A stretch of 29,576 nt of DNA from Haplosporangium gracile (lineage: Eukaryota; Mortierellomycota; Mortierellomycetes; Mortierellales; Mortierellaceae). The stretch lies in assembly GCA_015499985.1 (NCBI GenBank), contig JAAAUF010000519.1, positions 1 to 29,576 of the forward strand, in the 5' to 3' direction. Positions within the stretch are counted from its first letter, which is position 1; each line of letters opens with the position of its first letter. Below are positions 1 through 10,524 of the stretch, piece by piece. The notes below the pieces were generated by a model. That model did no database searches, was not told the DNA's origin, and saw only the letters and a list, made by a program, of their open reading frames with translations. The position numbers were made by a program, and so were the translations under genes.

Positions 1-841
1 TCCCATCCACCGCCGCCTCGAACTCACTGTCTGAGAGAACAGCTGTAAACTCTCCCATCAGCGTCAAATCAGCGATTCTGTCCTTTGCCAGCGAATAATC
101 ACTTGAACCTTGGTGATTCGCAAACAGATCAAATCGAGCAAGAACATCGATCGTTCCACTCGACCAGTTGGTTCGCTGATTCAGCTCTTGGAGATGATCT
201 ATTCAAAGTAAAATCTGTGCATTAGTTGCAACGGACATCTTTGCTTTGATTTACTTCAGCTCAATTCTTAGTCACCAGCTTTGTGTAAACATACCAAGAT
301 TGATGTCACCAGTGGCAGGAGAACGGCTGATGCCTTCCACTCGATCCTCGTGGAGAGCGTGACGCAGAGCAACTCCTTCATCGACGACATCCGCTGCTTG
401 CCCGTAGTCATGACATGTGCGCTCGTTCCAGTAGGTATCTGATGCTTTCAAAGCTTTGAGCGATCCTCCATCAAGGCCTCGTTTGCGTTCCAGATACAAA
501 TTAAAATTACGCTCCATAAGGACATACTCCTTCCGCGACCACCATTTCAGCAGTATTCGACCTTGTCTTTGTAAGCCACTGTGTGTCGACTTGGCTAGTT
601 GCGTGATCCCCACATGCCAGATGGATTGGCAGCGCTGGAGTGTACAGCTCTTCTTCTGTATCAGGTCTGCATAATAAAGGAAGCCTTCGTAGTCGACATT
701 GGGCAAGCGAATACAGTTGCGTATGTACGTCAGCACACATAAGTCGACACTGTCGAGCCTTGTGAGAGTGCCAGGAAACAGGCAGAAAGGATGTGTAAGT
801 GAATGGGAAGTGTTGCATCTCAGTGTCTGTCCACTCTCCAT
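1..841 (-). CDS. Unrecognised gene, 5' part, cut by the left window edge; possibly degraded
   Basis: Two exons can be read. Exon 1 runs from an ATG at 841 to 295. A 96-base intron (199-294) has a GTATGT donor and an AATAG acceptor, and exon 2 (198-1) continues past the window. The phase-1 junction joins ...GDINL to DHLQELNQRTNW..., then ...LARFDLFANHQGSSDYS... . No known domain was recognised. The protein is not obviously secreted or membrane-bound. Exon 1 is doubtful: after about position 675 an alternative frame (507-675) reads more like protein (DTEEELYTPALPIHLACGDH) than the frame that joins the intron, as if one base had been lost near 673. The start codon is also uncertain and earlier exons may exist. 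Positions 1-166 are almost identical to 20547-20701. I infer a member of a lineage-specific multicopy family, possibly a pseudogene. Confidence 0.45.
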
Positions 842-1240
842 TACCTATTAAGGGCAGTAGTTATCAGTCCTCGTAAATATATTATCTTAGGGCTCAATAA
901 AGATCCCCAGCTTCTTTCTCACCACTTCTCTGATCCCCACGCTCATATTACAGGAAGGATAAACTTAGGGTAGATGATGTATTGCAAGACAAGGTTAGAA
1001 AAGAAAGAGGAATAAAGGTCTACTTATTGTCCCTTTCAACCAAAATGAGTAAAAAAATTAACCACTAATCCTGTTGTGAGCGGGATTTGCATGGGTGTGG
1101 AACAAAAACCTTGTTGTGAATAGCTGGCCAATCGAGGTTTAGCGGCCAAAATAAAATATTTTATGTGAAATGCGCAATAGCGTTTGCCTTTGATCAAAAA
1201 GGATTAGAAAGCAAAAACACTGCGAGTGCATCTATCCATT
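842..1240. other. Intergenic, AT-rich, no gene seen
   Basis: This stretch lies upstream of the minus-strand gene at 1-841. It has short A-runs and no long open frame on either strand. Nothing in it could be assigned. Confidence 0.5.
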
Positions 1241-1261
1241 GACAGTAAGTACTCGAAGCTA

Positions 1262-1527
1262 CACCTGTGATGCACCTGCCCATCTGGCAGTATGACATCA
1301 AAGCAACATCTCCTGCAGTCCATTGACAGTCAGGAGTATAGAGATCAGAGAGGCCACCAGGCACTCTCATCGCACCTCTACTAAGTCTGCTTATATTTTT
1401 CTAGACTATCCTACACTCAGCTCCCACTAAATCGTCCTACAAGTGTGATACATCTGTCCACTGACAGTATACATCTAGATGTCTTCTCCTGCGGTCCATT
1501 GACACGTCAGGACATGTAAAGATCATG
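1262..1527. repeat. Two degenerate direct repeats of about 90 bases
   Basis: Positions 1262-1350 and 1438-1527 align imperfectly. Shared blocks in the same order are GTGAT.CA.CTG.CCA, GACAGTAT/GGCAGTAT, TCTCCTGC.GTCCATTGACA, GTCAGGA and AGATCA. The core CCATTGACAG also occurs at about 1236, so three or four relics of the core are present. There is no coding frame. The unit may come from an old tandem array or from a transposon. Confidence 0.6.
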
Positions 1528-1693
1528 AAAACGTATTCTTTTTTTTTTTAAAAGCAGAAGCATCCTCTCATGACTCTATACATCTCACTTGCACTAGGGT
1601 GGGCAAGTGGAAAAACAATATCTCATTGTTAAACTTGACGGCACTACGAATCGGCGAGGGTACTAGCGAAGTAGCGAAAGAAAACCGCTGAAA

Positions 1694-1984
1694 GAGGCCC
1701 CGATACAGGGTGTGCAAGAGTTAACCAGAGCTTCATGAGAGGCAGCCGCGCGAACAGTCTCTTGCGATAACGAGACCTGCGCGGTGTTGACAGAACATGG
1801 CAACGCGCGTGTAAGAAACTCATACCGAACGATGCCCTACAGAGACGCAGAGCAACGCCAGTTTGGTGAGGACAACTACATGGCTCTCGGAGGCCCAGCT
1901 ACGGGCGTGCAAGAGTCTCCAGGGCTTCATGGGCAGCCTGCTGTGCCAACAGTCTCTTGCGATAACAAGACCTGCACAGTGTTG
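1694..1984. repeat. Imperfect GC-rich direct repeat, two copies of about 90 bases
   Basis: Copy A is about 1694-1784 and copy B about 1890-1984. Both share GAGGCCC, GTGCAAGAGT, GCTTCATG, AACAGTCTCTTGCGATAAC and AGACCTGC. The most conserved block can form a small hairpin around the loop CGATAA. Several differences replace CG in A by TG or CA in B (for example CTGCGCGG versus CTGCACAG), the pattern expected from decay of methylated cytosine. The composition is more GC-rich than the flanks. No protein or RNA family was recognised. Confidence 0.6.
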
Positions 1985-2141
1985 CAATGCTATGCATAAG
2001 CAACATGCATGGATAGAACCTCGACCACTATCGCCCTGCACCAGTGGGGCAGATGCAATAGCAGCATGTGGAGAGGGCGTCAACCCCATGCACCTTGACA
2101 AGTGAAAGCGACGGATTGATGGAACTGACATTACGTTTACC

Positions 2142-2165
2142 TGAAGAGAGAGAGAGAGAGAGAGA

Positions 2166-2197
<32 letters not shown>

Positions 2198-2300
2198 GCG
2201 TGTTTGCGTGTTTGCGTGTTTGCGTGTAGGTAAGAGGAGAAAAGAGAAAAGAGAAAAGGATGAAGCGATAAAAAAGTGAAAAGAGGCAGGAAAGAAATAA
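2142..2300. repeat. Compound microsatellite: (GA)n, (GT)n, TTTGCGTG x3, GAAAA tract
   Basis: A pure GA run (about 2144-2167) passes directly into a GT run (about 2166-2192), then three copies of the octamer TTTGCGTG (2202-2225), then a purine-rich stretch with GAAAA units up to about 2285. The open frames across it on the minus strand encode only repetitive Ser/Leu and Thr/His and are not taken as genes. Confidence 0.9.
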
Positions 2301-2377
2301 GCGTGGGAGTGAGGATGAGTGGTGGCAAAAAGCCAAACAAAAAGCGAACTGGCGACGCCACCAAAATGTATTTCCTT

Positions 2378-2397
2378 GCAGAATAGGAATATTCTGC
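2378..2397. repeat. Perfect 8-bp hairpin with a 4-base loop
   Basis: GCAGAATA at 2378-2385 pairs perfectly with TATTCTGC at 2390-2397 around the loop GGAA. It is a short inverted repeat at the border between the purine-rich microsatellite and the polypyrimidine tract. No function is assigned. Confidence 0.55.
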
Positions 2398-2408
2398 CAC
2401 CTCTCCCA

Positions 2409-2790
2409 CGCTCTTTTTCCTTGTCTTAGTTTCTCACTACTTTCTTTATCACCTCACCTTTTTGCCACCATTCCCACGCCTTCATCGCCCTTACCAACTC
2501 CCTTTATCACCACCCTCCGCGCCTCTTCCTTTCTCTGTCTCTCCCACGCGCACTCTTCCCACATCACTTTGCTGTACCACCCTCCTCATTCATTTCTTGT
2601 TGTCTTTTACCTTTTGTTTCCACTTTTTTTCTTCTTGCCTCCATTGCCTTTGCCACCACTCTCACACTCTCTCCTCCCACATCTCTCACCACCTTTGCTT
2701 TGCCTTCGCTCTCACGCTCTTTCGGCTTTGCTTTCCCTTATCACTCCCAACCCCTTTCCTTTTGCCACCATTTCCACACCTTCATCGCCG
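2409..2790. repeat. Polypyrimidine tract with an internal duplicated segment
   Basis: About 380 bases are almost entirely C and T on the plus strand. The segments at about 2409-2490 and 2713-2790 are imperfect copies that share CACGCTCTTT, CTTTATCAC or CTTATCAC, TTTTGCCACCAT and CC(A/G)CACCTTCATCGCC-like ends. The open frames here encode only Pro/Ser/Leu/His runs, so no gene is called. Confidence 0.6.
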
Positions 2791-2879
2791 AAGCTCTGAA
2801 CCCAGCCCCTCGTCAGCAAAAATTGCAGAAGAGGTGGCTGGATTCAGAGCTTCGAGATCGGTATTGTGGTCATGGTGGC
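2764..2879. repeat. Imperfect inverted repeat (fold-back) of about 116 bases
   Basis: CGAAGCTCTGAA at 2789-2800 is exactly complementary to TTCAGAGCTTCG at 2843-2854. The pairing continues inward with CCAGCC (2802-2807) against GGCTGG (2836-2841) after one mismatch, giving 18 of 19 paired bases. Outward, GCCACCAT (2764-2771) matches ATGGTGGC (2872-2879) with the same centre at 2821.5. The loop is about 28 bases. It could be a small fold-back element or a structured RNA. No flanking target-site duplication was seen. Confidence 0.7.
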
Positions 2880-4990
2880 GTTGGCGTCGGTTGGTGAATA
2901 AATAGTAGTAAAAGGCCCGACCAAAAAATCCATGATGACGAAAATGAATCCGTGTAGATGATGATGATTATTAAAAAAAATTATTTTTGATTGGGTAAGA
3001 CTCCATAATCTGGTTTTGTACGCAGCGAAAAAACCGTGCCACACCATTACTCCATTACAGTTCACAACCCCAAGCAATGCGCCCGTTCCACATTTTTACT
3101 AAACGCAAAAACCCAGAGCATTGCGAAATCGATATTGTTCTAATATGTGAAAAAATTCAGTCGCAAATCGCCGAGGTGGGCCTTAAAACAAGTGTAAAGT
3201 GTATGCAGTAACTTGTCTTGTCCACACCGTCCCGTCCAACACGTCCATAAACACCTCGGCAATCGAAACTAACCTTAGCAATGACCCTAACGCACCCACT
3301 TTATTTCAGTAACAGAAATGCTCTCAAATCCCCCAAAGACCTGAAGTTGATGCAAAAAGTTCCCACATTTACCACTGAATATCGTCTTTAATCACCATTA
3401 AAGAAACGGCCCAAAAAGTAAAAACAACAACAACGAAAAAAAAAAAAACGGATCGTTGACTTGAGCATATCCTTTATCTGCACGACTTATCGACGGCCAG
3501 TTGGCACCACGCCAGAAAAAAACGCCTTTGTAAAATCAAATTTTGAAACTCGAGACTAAAGCCGTCTCTTTTGGTATTCCTTCTCAATCAAAGCCTGGGG
3601 CACCACCTTTGAAATCCTTCTATGTGATCCCACCTATATACTAAAAAGCTTCAGAACATCTGGGGTACGCATCCGTGATGCACAAACGACTTAAGAATTC
3701 GTATCCGGCCCACCCACCTAAAAAAGATGGTTAAAAACGACCTATACCGTGTTAGTGCCCTCTGCAAAGCAAGCTTCACTCGTGCAGGTACAAACCCTTG
3801 CCATTGCAGTGTAAAGTATCATAAACAACCCCAGAGTTATAGTAGCAATAAGTTTCTTCATCCCGATAACAAAGCTAACTCTTGAATATATCAAACCAGG
3901 GCAGGTTCTCTAAGAATCAAAGTACACAATTGACCACGGTCATCCTACACACTCAACAACTCAAAACGGACGTCAGAACGGCATCTCGTTATCCACAAAT
4001 CAGGTTCATGACCTTACTTTCGACACCATCCCTAAGTCCAAGCCGCTGGAGTTCTCCATCGCCTGAAAACTCATGAGAAAGTCGGGCTCCGGACTCTACG
4101 TATCTGTACAAAAAAAAATCGCAATAGAAGGTGCACAGCGGCGTGGTTGGAAAGGCATCGATGAGAGCATGAGTTGTCATCCACGAAGACTCACGGAGCG
4201 TAGTTAAAGAGTGAAGAAAAAAGACAAGTTCGGCCTTTGATGCTAACCTCATGGGATATCGGGGGGTTGGCTGTCCACGTTCGGTCATCATCGAGGACGA
4301 TACACATTTCAAATGGAGTCAATGACGGGCACGAGGCAAACATTGAAAGAAAAACGAGGGCGGTAAGGACATCTGATCCAAGGACTGAATCGCAGTTGGA
4401 GGTTGGTTGATTTTTCAGCCCAATCATTGAATAATCCAAAAGAAAAGAGACGAAGAGAAGACGCTTAAATCGAAAAATATAGCGCTTAAAAAGTTAGGAT
4501 AGTCGTTGAGTGGAGTGCTCTCTCAAAATCGGGGATTTTTTCTCAGCCTTTTTCATTTCTTAACAAGTAAATTATCAATGCGTTAAAGTCTTCCTGAGTA
4601 GATGTAAGAGATATAGAAGAGACGCGTATTTTTCGCGTCAGAAAAGTATATATTTTTGGAAAGCATGAAGAAAGTAGAAAACTAAAAGTAGCGTTGGTAC
4701 AAGGTGTGATGTTGTGTCAAAAATACTGAAAAAAAGAAAGATTACTCTAGCCGAACAAATAATTAGTTAGAAAAGAAAAAAAAATGTGCGATGCAGATAT
4801 GATAAATGAGATATGACACAGTTGGCGAAGCTGGAGGGCGATTCCAAGAGGTATAGAAAAAAAATGTTAAAAATATATATAATAAACAGGGCTGCGCTCC
4901 TGATGACTGAGTGCATGGTTGCGGGCGCCAGCACTGTTGACAGCCGGCCTGTGTCGTTTCCCGAATTGCGTGTCCGCTGACACGCCGACA
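2880..4990. other. Gene-poor intergenic region, possible minus-strand gene relic at 3989-4439
   Basis: About 2.1 kb with no convincing gene. On the minus strand, 4439-4191 gives an 82-residue open frame starting MDYSMIGLKNQPTS. Further along, a T-rich acceptor (TTTTTTGTACAG, near 4100) precedes a 39-residue stretch YVESGARLSHEFSGDG... that ends at 3989. A donor GTTAGC lies near 4247, but the frames do not join cleanly. This may be a relic of a small gene. The rest is AT-rich with A/T runs, including (CAA)n followed by A12 near 3430. Confidence 0.3.
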
Positions 4991-5024
4991 TCCTACTACT
5001 TTTTCAGTCCTCCATCATTCAGCT

Positions 5025-8000
5025 TTACTCAGAATTGGTCCACTGTGGCAAGGCAGCAAAGATTACCATGATGACGGTTGACCAGAAGAAGCAATAGACT
5101 AACATCCAGTACGCTCTTAGCTTGTGCCGAATCCTGATTGAAGGCTCTAGAACCTTTCTGAATCTGAACAAATGCTTGTCCTCGCAGCTATTTCAATCAT
5201 TTCGCACAAAAGTGAAAACATATTAGTTTGCGATACTATATGCGCCTTTTTTTTTTTGGTTAGCCGTAAGTACACAAGTAAATAAAATAAAAGGCTTACA
5301 TTTTGCCAGCAATTCCAAGAAGGGGCGAGAAACGCTTGACGCCAGTCGCGAGGCAAATCGAGCCAGCCCATCCACCAACAGCTCCAACAAGATATACCCA
5401 GGGGCTCTTCCACCCTCCCTGACCGATCAAGACCAACGTCAGCTGGGCTGCAAGTACCACCAGCCAGATGGCAATGCCACTCCAGATCATCCCGCGTCGC
5501 TTGAGCACATTGTTGGGATGGTTACGCGTCAAGAGTCCCAGGTTCTGTTGTTCAACATACTTGAGGAACAATGGGTAGTAGTGGTCCTGGAGTACGACGT
5601 CCATCACAAAGCCCTTGGCTGGTCCGTACAAGTAGGGAGCCTCTGTACGACCTTCCTCCTGGACCTGAGTGTGGATGCGTTGGCGACACTCTAAAGGAAG
5701 GTAGAACGCTGCAGCTGCAGCAGAGGCGGCGACAGCTGCAGGCGACGATCCTGAGAAGTGGGTCGTTGGTACTGCAATAGACGCCTGACCAACTGATAGT
5801 TGAGGCGAGGATGGAGCAGTACCAAGTTTACTTGTGGTAGTCGACAATCCTCCTGGAGATCCAAAAGGCTGGGCAGGAGGATGAAAAGGTAGCTTTTCAT
5901 CCAAGTTTTGGGCCAGATCTGAGGCGGTTGATGGTTGTCCTATTGTTACAACGTTCTGCAATGGGACAATGGGGCTGCTGGCTACAGAAGCCGAAAGGGG
6001 CGAAAGACCGCCAACTTTCTCGCTCGTCTGGTCCTTGAGAGACCCGCTCTTGTCGTTAGAGCTGGGACTGTCCATCACAATTGCCGGAATTTGGAACTGA
6101 AAGTCGATCCTCGGGGATGTTGCTGGGGTCACCTGGATGATATCAAGGCTCGATGAACTTGAGCCCAAGTCTTGGCGGAGGTTCCTGTTCCAAAAGGTTG
6201 ATAGTTGAAGGCCGACATTTTGGGCTGTCTTGGTTGCTGACTTGACCGCTCTCCTGGATCCCAAGCGGACGCCACGAAGTCCCTGATGATGGTATGGGGT
6301 TGCGCGAGTTGAAGATGTTGCAGGTGGGGGCAGGATTGTCACTAACATCAACAAAGACAATGTTACATGAAAATGTTAGACCTATGGTCTCCTATAAAAG
6401 TAATAATAGTAACTGTACGAAATATGTACCTTGCTTCTGGAGATCCTTTTTGGTGATCTGATCCCATGACGACGACAATGACGACGAAGTCGAGTTCTTC
6501 CTTGAAGGTTCATCAGCTTTAGGTTGATCAGAGGGCTCGCTCGCCGCAGTGGCACGGGTACCATCGGGTGCTTCAGTGTCACTGACATAGCCTTGACTTT
6601 GATCAGACTCCGTGCCAATGGTTTGCGGGGAAACAATGGCGGCGACTGGCATGGATCGGTCAAGAACCTCCTCAACCACTACTTCTTCCACCTCGACTTC
6701 CTGCTTAGATCCAGATGATGATGGTGGCGACTCTTTGGTGATAGTTGGAGTTTCCTGATGAGACTGAGGCAGAGGGACCTTGCTTTTGTAACTGGGGCCA
6801 ACATTCCTGTCGTTTTCGTTCTCTTCCTCCTCGTCATCATTCTCATCTTCATCATCACTATCCTCATTCTCCTCATCATCATCGTCTTCCGAATCATCCT
6901 CCTCTGAATCATCCAGAACAGCGGCCTCCTCAATGGTCGTGGTGTTGATGGTCAAAGTTGGGAGCTCAACGACCGTCGTTTCTGTGCGCATGAGCCGTGT
7001 CAGGAGTGGGTTTAGAAGGGCGCTCAGTCCTGTTCCTCTTCGCTTTCTCATCCGAGGACTGAGCGGACTCGATGGTGCCGAAGATTTTTCGCGTCGTCCA
7101 GGAGTCGTTCCTTCCTCAAAATCATCGTGCTCTTCGTACTCATGGTCGCCATCGTCATCGTCCCTGTGATCGTCATCCTCCTCGCTACTGTGCTCGCCAC
7201 GCTCTTCATTGCGGTGGCCCTGACCCGGAGTCGGAGCCTTGGACTGCGTGTTGATTGTAAGACCATGTCCTTGCCCTGCTTCGTCAGCATGACTTTCTGG
7301 ACCATCGTCGTCCCCAACAGTGCTAGGTTGTCCACTGTTGTCGCCATCAGCGCTTCGTCCGGAGTAGGTTCTCTTTCCTCCTGTCAACCGTCTAGACCGC
7401 CGTGCCTCCCGACTCCGTCCCTTCCACTTTTCGTTCCACTGAGCAATGACCTCCTCGGCATATCCATCCCATCCTGGCGCAAAAGACTTCTCCAAGCTGG
7501 GCCGGTTCAGTCCGTCCTTCCGACCGCCATTAGTCTCCTTGGAGGCCGCAAACGCTGCAGCCTCCTCCTCTGCTGCCATTGAAGCCGTCCGGAGCTGGAT
7601 CAAGTACTTGCGATAGATCCTCAGCGCAGATTCCTGAACATCCTCGAGACTAATGGTGCGGAAACTCTGAACTAACAATGCTCGACCCTCCGTGCCCATG
7701 CTGTAGAGACTGGGAGCATAGGCGCTCTCACCCGAACGGCGAATCATGGGCGAGGCTTGGAGAGGCCCAATACCACCAAATCTGGCCATTGAGGGGCGTC
7801 GGTGAAGTTCGGGCTCCGTAAAGGCAATCGAGAGCTGAGAATCCTGTCGCCGCAAGCCAGGATGTTGCTGTCCATTGCTGCCAGTTGCTTGTGTATCCTG
7901 GAAGATTTCTTGATCAGACTGTGTTACTGTGGATGGAACACCGCCTTCTTCCTGTTGTTGGTGATGATAGTGATTGTGTTGAGGTGACGTTTGGGACGAT

Positions 8001-10524
8001 TGAAAGTTCTGAGAAGTCGCTCGTCGGATGCCGTTTCCAAAGTAATCCTCCCCGACCACGGGACGAGTCCTAGAGTTCCTTGAGTTGGATCGAGCCATCA
8101 CATCCACGGACCCGCGACCACGCATTAGCAAGTTGTAGGCGTTGGGTGCCGAGTATGAGTTGGTGAGGGGTCCCCCGACAAAGCCGTTGCTGTTGTTGTT
8201 CTGGAGATATCGTAAACTTGACAGTGCGCTTCCACCAGTAGCACCTCCAGGAAGAGGTCGGTAATAGTCGAATGATCCACGACGAGTGTCTTCTCGACTT
8301 TGACTAGTAGGCATCAATCCGTTCTGTTGAGCCCTCATAGCAACAGCTGCGACTGCTGCATCCTGTTCAGATATATGAGCTTCCTCCAGTGACGGTCTGC
8401 CCATCTCATTCGATCTTCGGTTAGCGCCAGCACCAGCCAATTGTCGATTATACGCATCCCCGACTGTAACGCCTTGGAAATAGCCCGAGTGGAGTGGAGA
8501 GGCAGGAGGAAAGGGTGTCGATGAATCCTGAATGCCATATCGACGACTTTCTAGAGGGAAAGAAAGATGATCATTCAAAGGCAGCCGCAAACTGGATCGA
8601 CTGGCTGAGTAAAAGTTGGATCCTTCGATATCCTGTCCACTAGCGCTGATCCCAATGCCCGTGCCTGTTCCGAATCCTGGCGTCAAGAGTTCTGGGTCTG
8701 GGGTGATCCTTCCTGACTCCATCGCTGCCATCAAGGCGACACGCCTCTTGTCTCTAGCGATAGCCCGCTCCTCAAGTTGCAGTTCACGTTTCTGCCGCCG
8801 TTCGGAAACATCAAATGTTCTGCAGAGTTGCTCATGTGCCGTGACATCCTATGTTGTTTTTGTATCATATGGCGAGAGTGCTCATTAGTTTCGCTCAAAT
8901 AAAAAAGCAATATTCATGCACATGTTTCCTCGAAAACAAACCAAAAATTGCATCCGTACAGAGGAAAATGACGAACAAAATAATAATCACTTACTGTCCA
9001 AAAATTGAGATACTCAACAGCACGTTGACTCCGCAGGAACGCCTCAAAGTCGTCATAACTCAAAGGGTATCGTATCTTCTTGTCCAGGACTTGAGGGAGC
9101 TCCGGAAGATAGAGTGCCTGCTCTGCCAGTTGTTGCTCGTATTGTTGTTGTTGCTTCTGTAATGCTGCCAGTTGCTCTGCTCGCCGTTTCTTCTGACGCC
9201 GCCGTTTCTTCTTGCTGGCCTTGGAGTTCTTCTTGCGAGAACCTTTCTTGGCCTGGGCATTACTGCCGTCGTGGTTGCTGGGATTGTTGTGAGAGTCGTA
9301 GTTTGGGTCCATGGAGGGCAACATGTCGCTAATTCGATTAGGATTGTTCTGCAAGTAAAGGTTGTTGCTGTTTCCGTTTGATCCGTTACTACTCTCTTGG
9401 CGAATGAGCGACAGTGACGGCCGCCATCCCGATCGACTCTTTCTTGGTTCCTGCGCTCGCTCCTCGTCCGACAGATCCTGCAAAATTTCCTTGCCTCCAC
9501 TCTCGCCTGGCTGAGAGGCTGACGAGTCCTGACTGTCTCTTGTGGTTTGAGGGCCACCACTGTCGCCCCGTTGGTTGGATTCTTGGCTGGCACGTGAAGG
9601 ACGACGATAATCATCCCCAAGACTCAACCGGCTAGTCGTTTCTCGCAGTCGACTGAGAATGCTTTTGCTGTTGGACCGCTGCGGCGTCACGGGTCGGTGC
9701 AGGTATTGAGGTGTCCTCCTTGGGTTATCCGAATCGTTCCCGCATTCAGAATCTTCTTCGTCCTCGCTGTCTGTCACTGCATTGGGCGATTCTATCCGCT
9801 GACGGACACGATGGTTACTGTCCCAAGAGTCCTGGTATTCCTGATTAAGCGGGGATCCAGGCCGAGGGTGGACATCATGCGAGTTGCGATGGAAGTAGGC
9901 CGAACGAGGCTGGTAGTGGTCGTATAGGTTGCTGTTGTTGGGCAGTTGTGGTGATGGGGATCGGGCCGGCCAAGGTCCAAGTGCAAAGGCAAGCCTTGAC
10001 GGCCCAGGAGAGGCAGACCTTTGCGGGATCTGCGAGTAATAGGATTCTTGTGGGTTTTGTGGATATTCTTGTTCTTCTGTTGTTACCCCTGTTGATTTAT
10101 TGCTGCCGAGGTTGCTGAGGGTTGATGGTGAGGGTGCAGAGGTGGTGTGGTGTTGGAAGGGTACAGAGGGGGAGGATGCTCGTGGGCCAGGCGAGGATGG
10201 TCGGGAGTAGTAAGAGTCCGAATAGGGTATAGAAGCTGAGGAAGGGGAGGCTAGGTGTGCTCCCAATCCAGCAAGTGAGCCTGTTGTGCTGAGGTTATTA
10301 ATGTAGTAGGGGTGATATGCGATGGCGCTGTGTTGGTTTCTGGAGTGAGGATGCGATGATGATGAAGATAATAGTGGCGGTGGTGGCGGCGAGGTTGTGC
10401 GAGAGTAGGCGGAGGGGACAGCGCTGGCGACCTGTGAGGCCGAGGAGTGGGGCCTGGGTATTTGTGCCTCTTCTGCGGGGGTGAGGGCGATCCTGGGCAT
10501 GCCCTGGAAAGCGACCCCGTCCAT
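5025..10524 (-). CDS. RGS-domain membrane protein, Rax1-like, with huge insertions
   Basis: Four exons: 10524-8995, 8848-6430, 6341-5300 and 5163-5025, all with GTAAG/GTACA donors and AG acceptors. They encode 1709 residues in one consistent frame. The ATG at 10524 sits in CACCATGG. The RGS fold comes in pieces: helices at residues about 478-525 (YPLSYDDFEAFLRSQRAVEY, then LNFW), about 905-935 (ISLEDVQESALRIYRKYLIQ) and about 1529-1582 (FYLPLECRQRI, then DHYYPLFLKYVEQQ). Three membrane helices follow at about 1600-1623, 1630-1651 and 1682-1703. RGS followed by C-terminal membrane spans is the layout of yeast Rax1, a cortical bud-site protein. Residues 1-470 are Ser/Pro-rich, with a Lys-rich stretch before the RGS start, and there is an Asp/Glu-rich tract near 1160-1200. 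Role in polarity or G-protein signalling is inferred from the family; GAP activity is not shown. The long insertions are unusual. Confidence 0.85.

Noticed and set aside
2028..2409. Minus-strand open frames rich in Thr-His and Ser-Leu repeats
   Set aside because: They are direct translations of the GA/GT microsatellite.
2462..2905. Plus-strand open frame of 147 codons
   Set aside because: It only reads through the polypyrimidine tract and the fold-back, with no domain and biased composition.
6800..6960. Asp/Glu-coding GAT/GAA-rich stretch in the RGS gene as a microsatellite insertion
   Set aside because: It stays in frame within a long open exon and is a common acidic tract; it is described as part of the gene.
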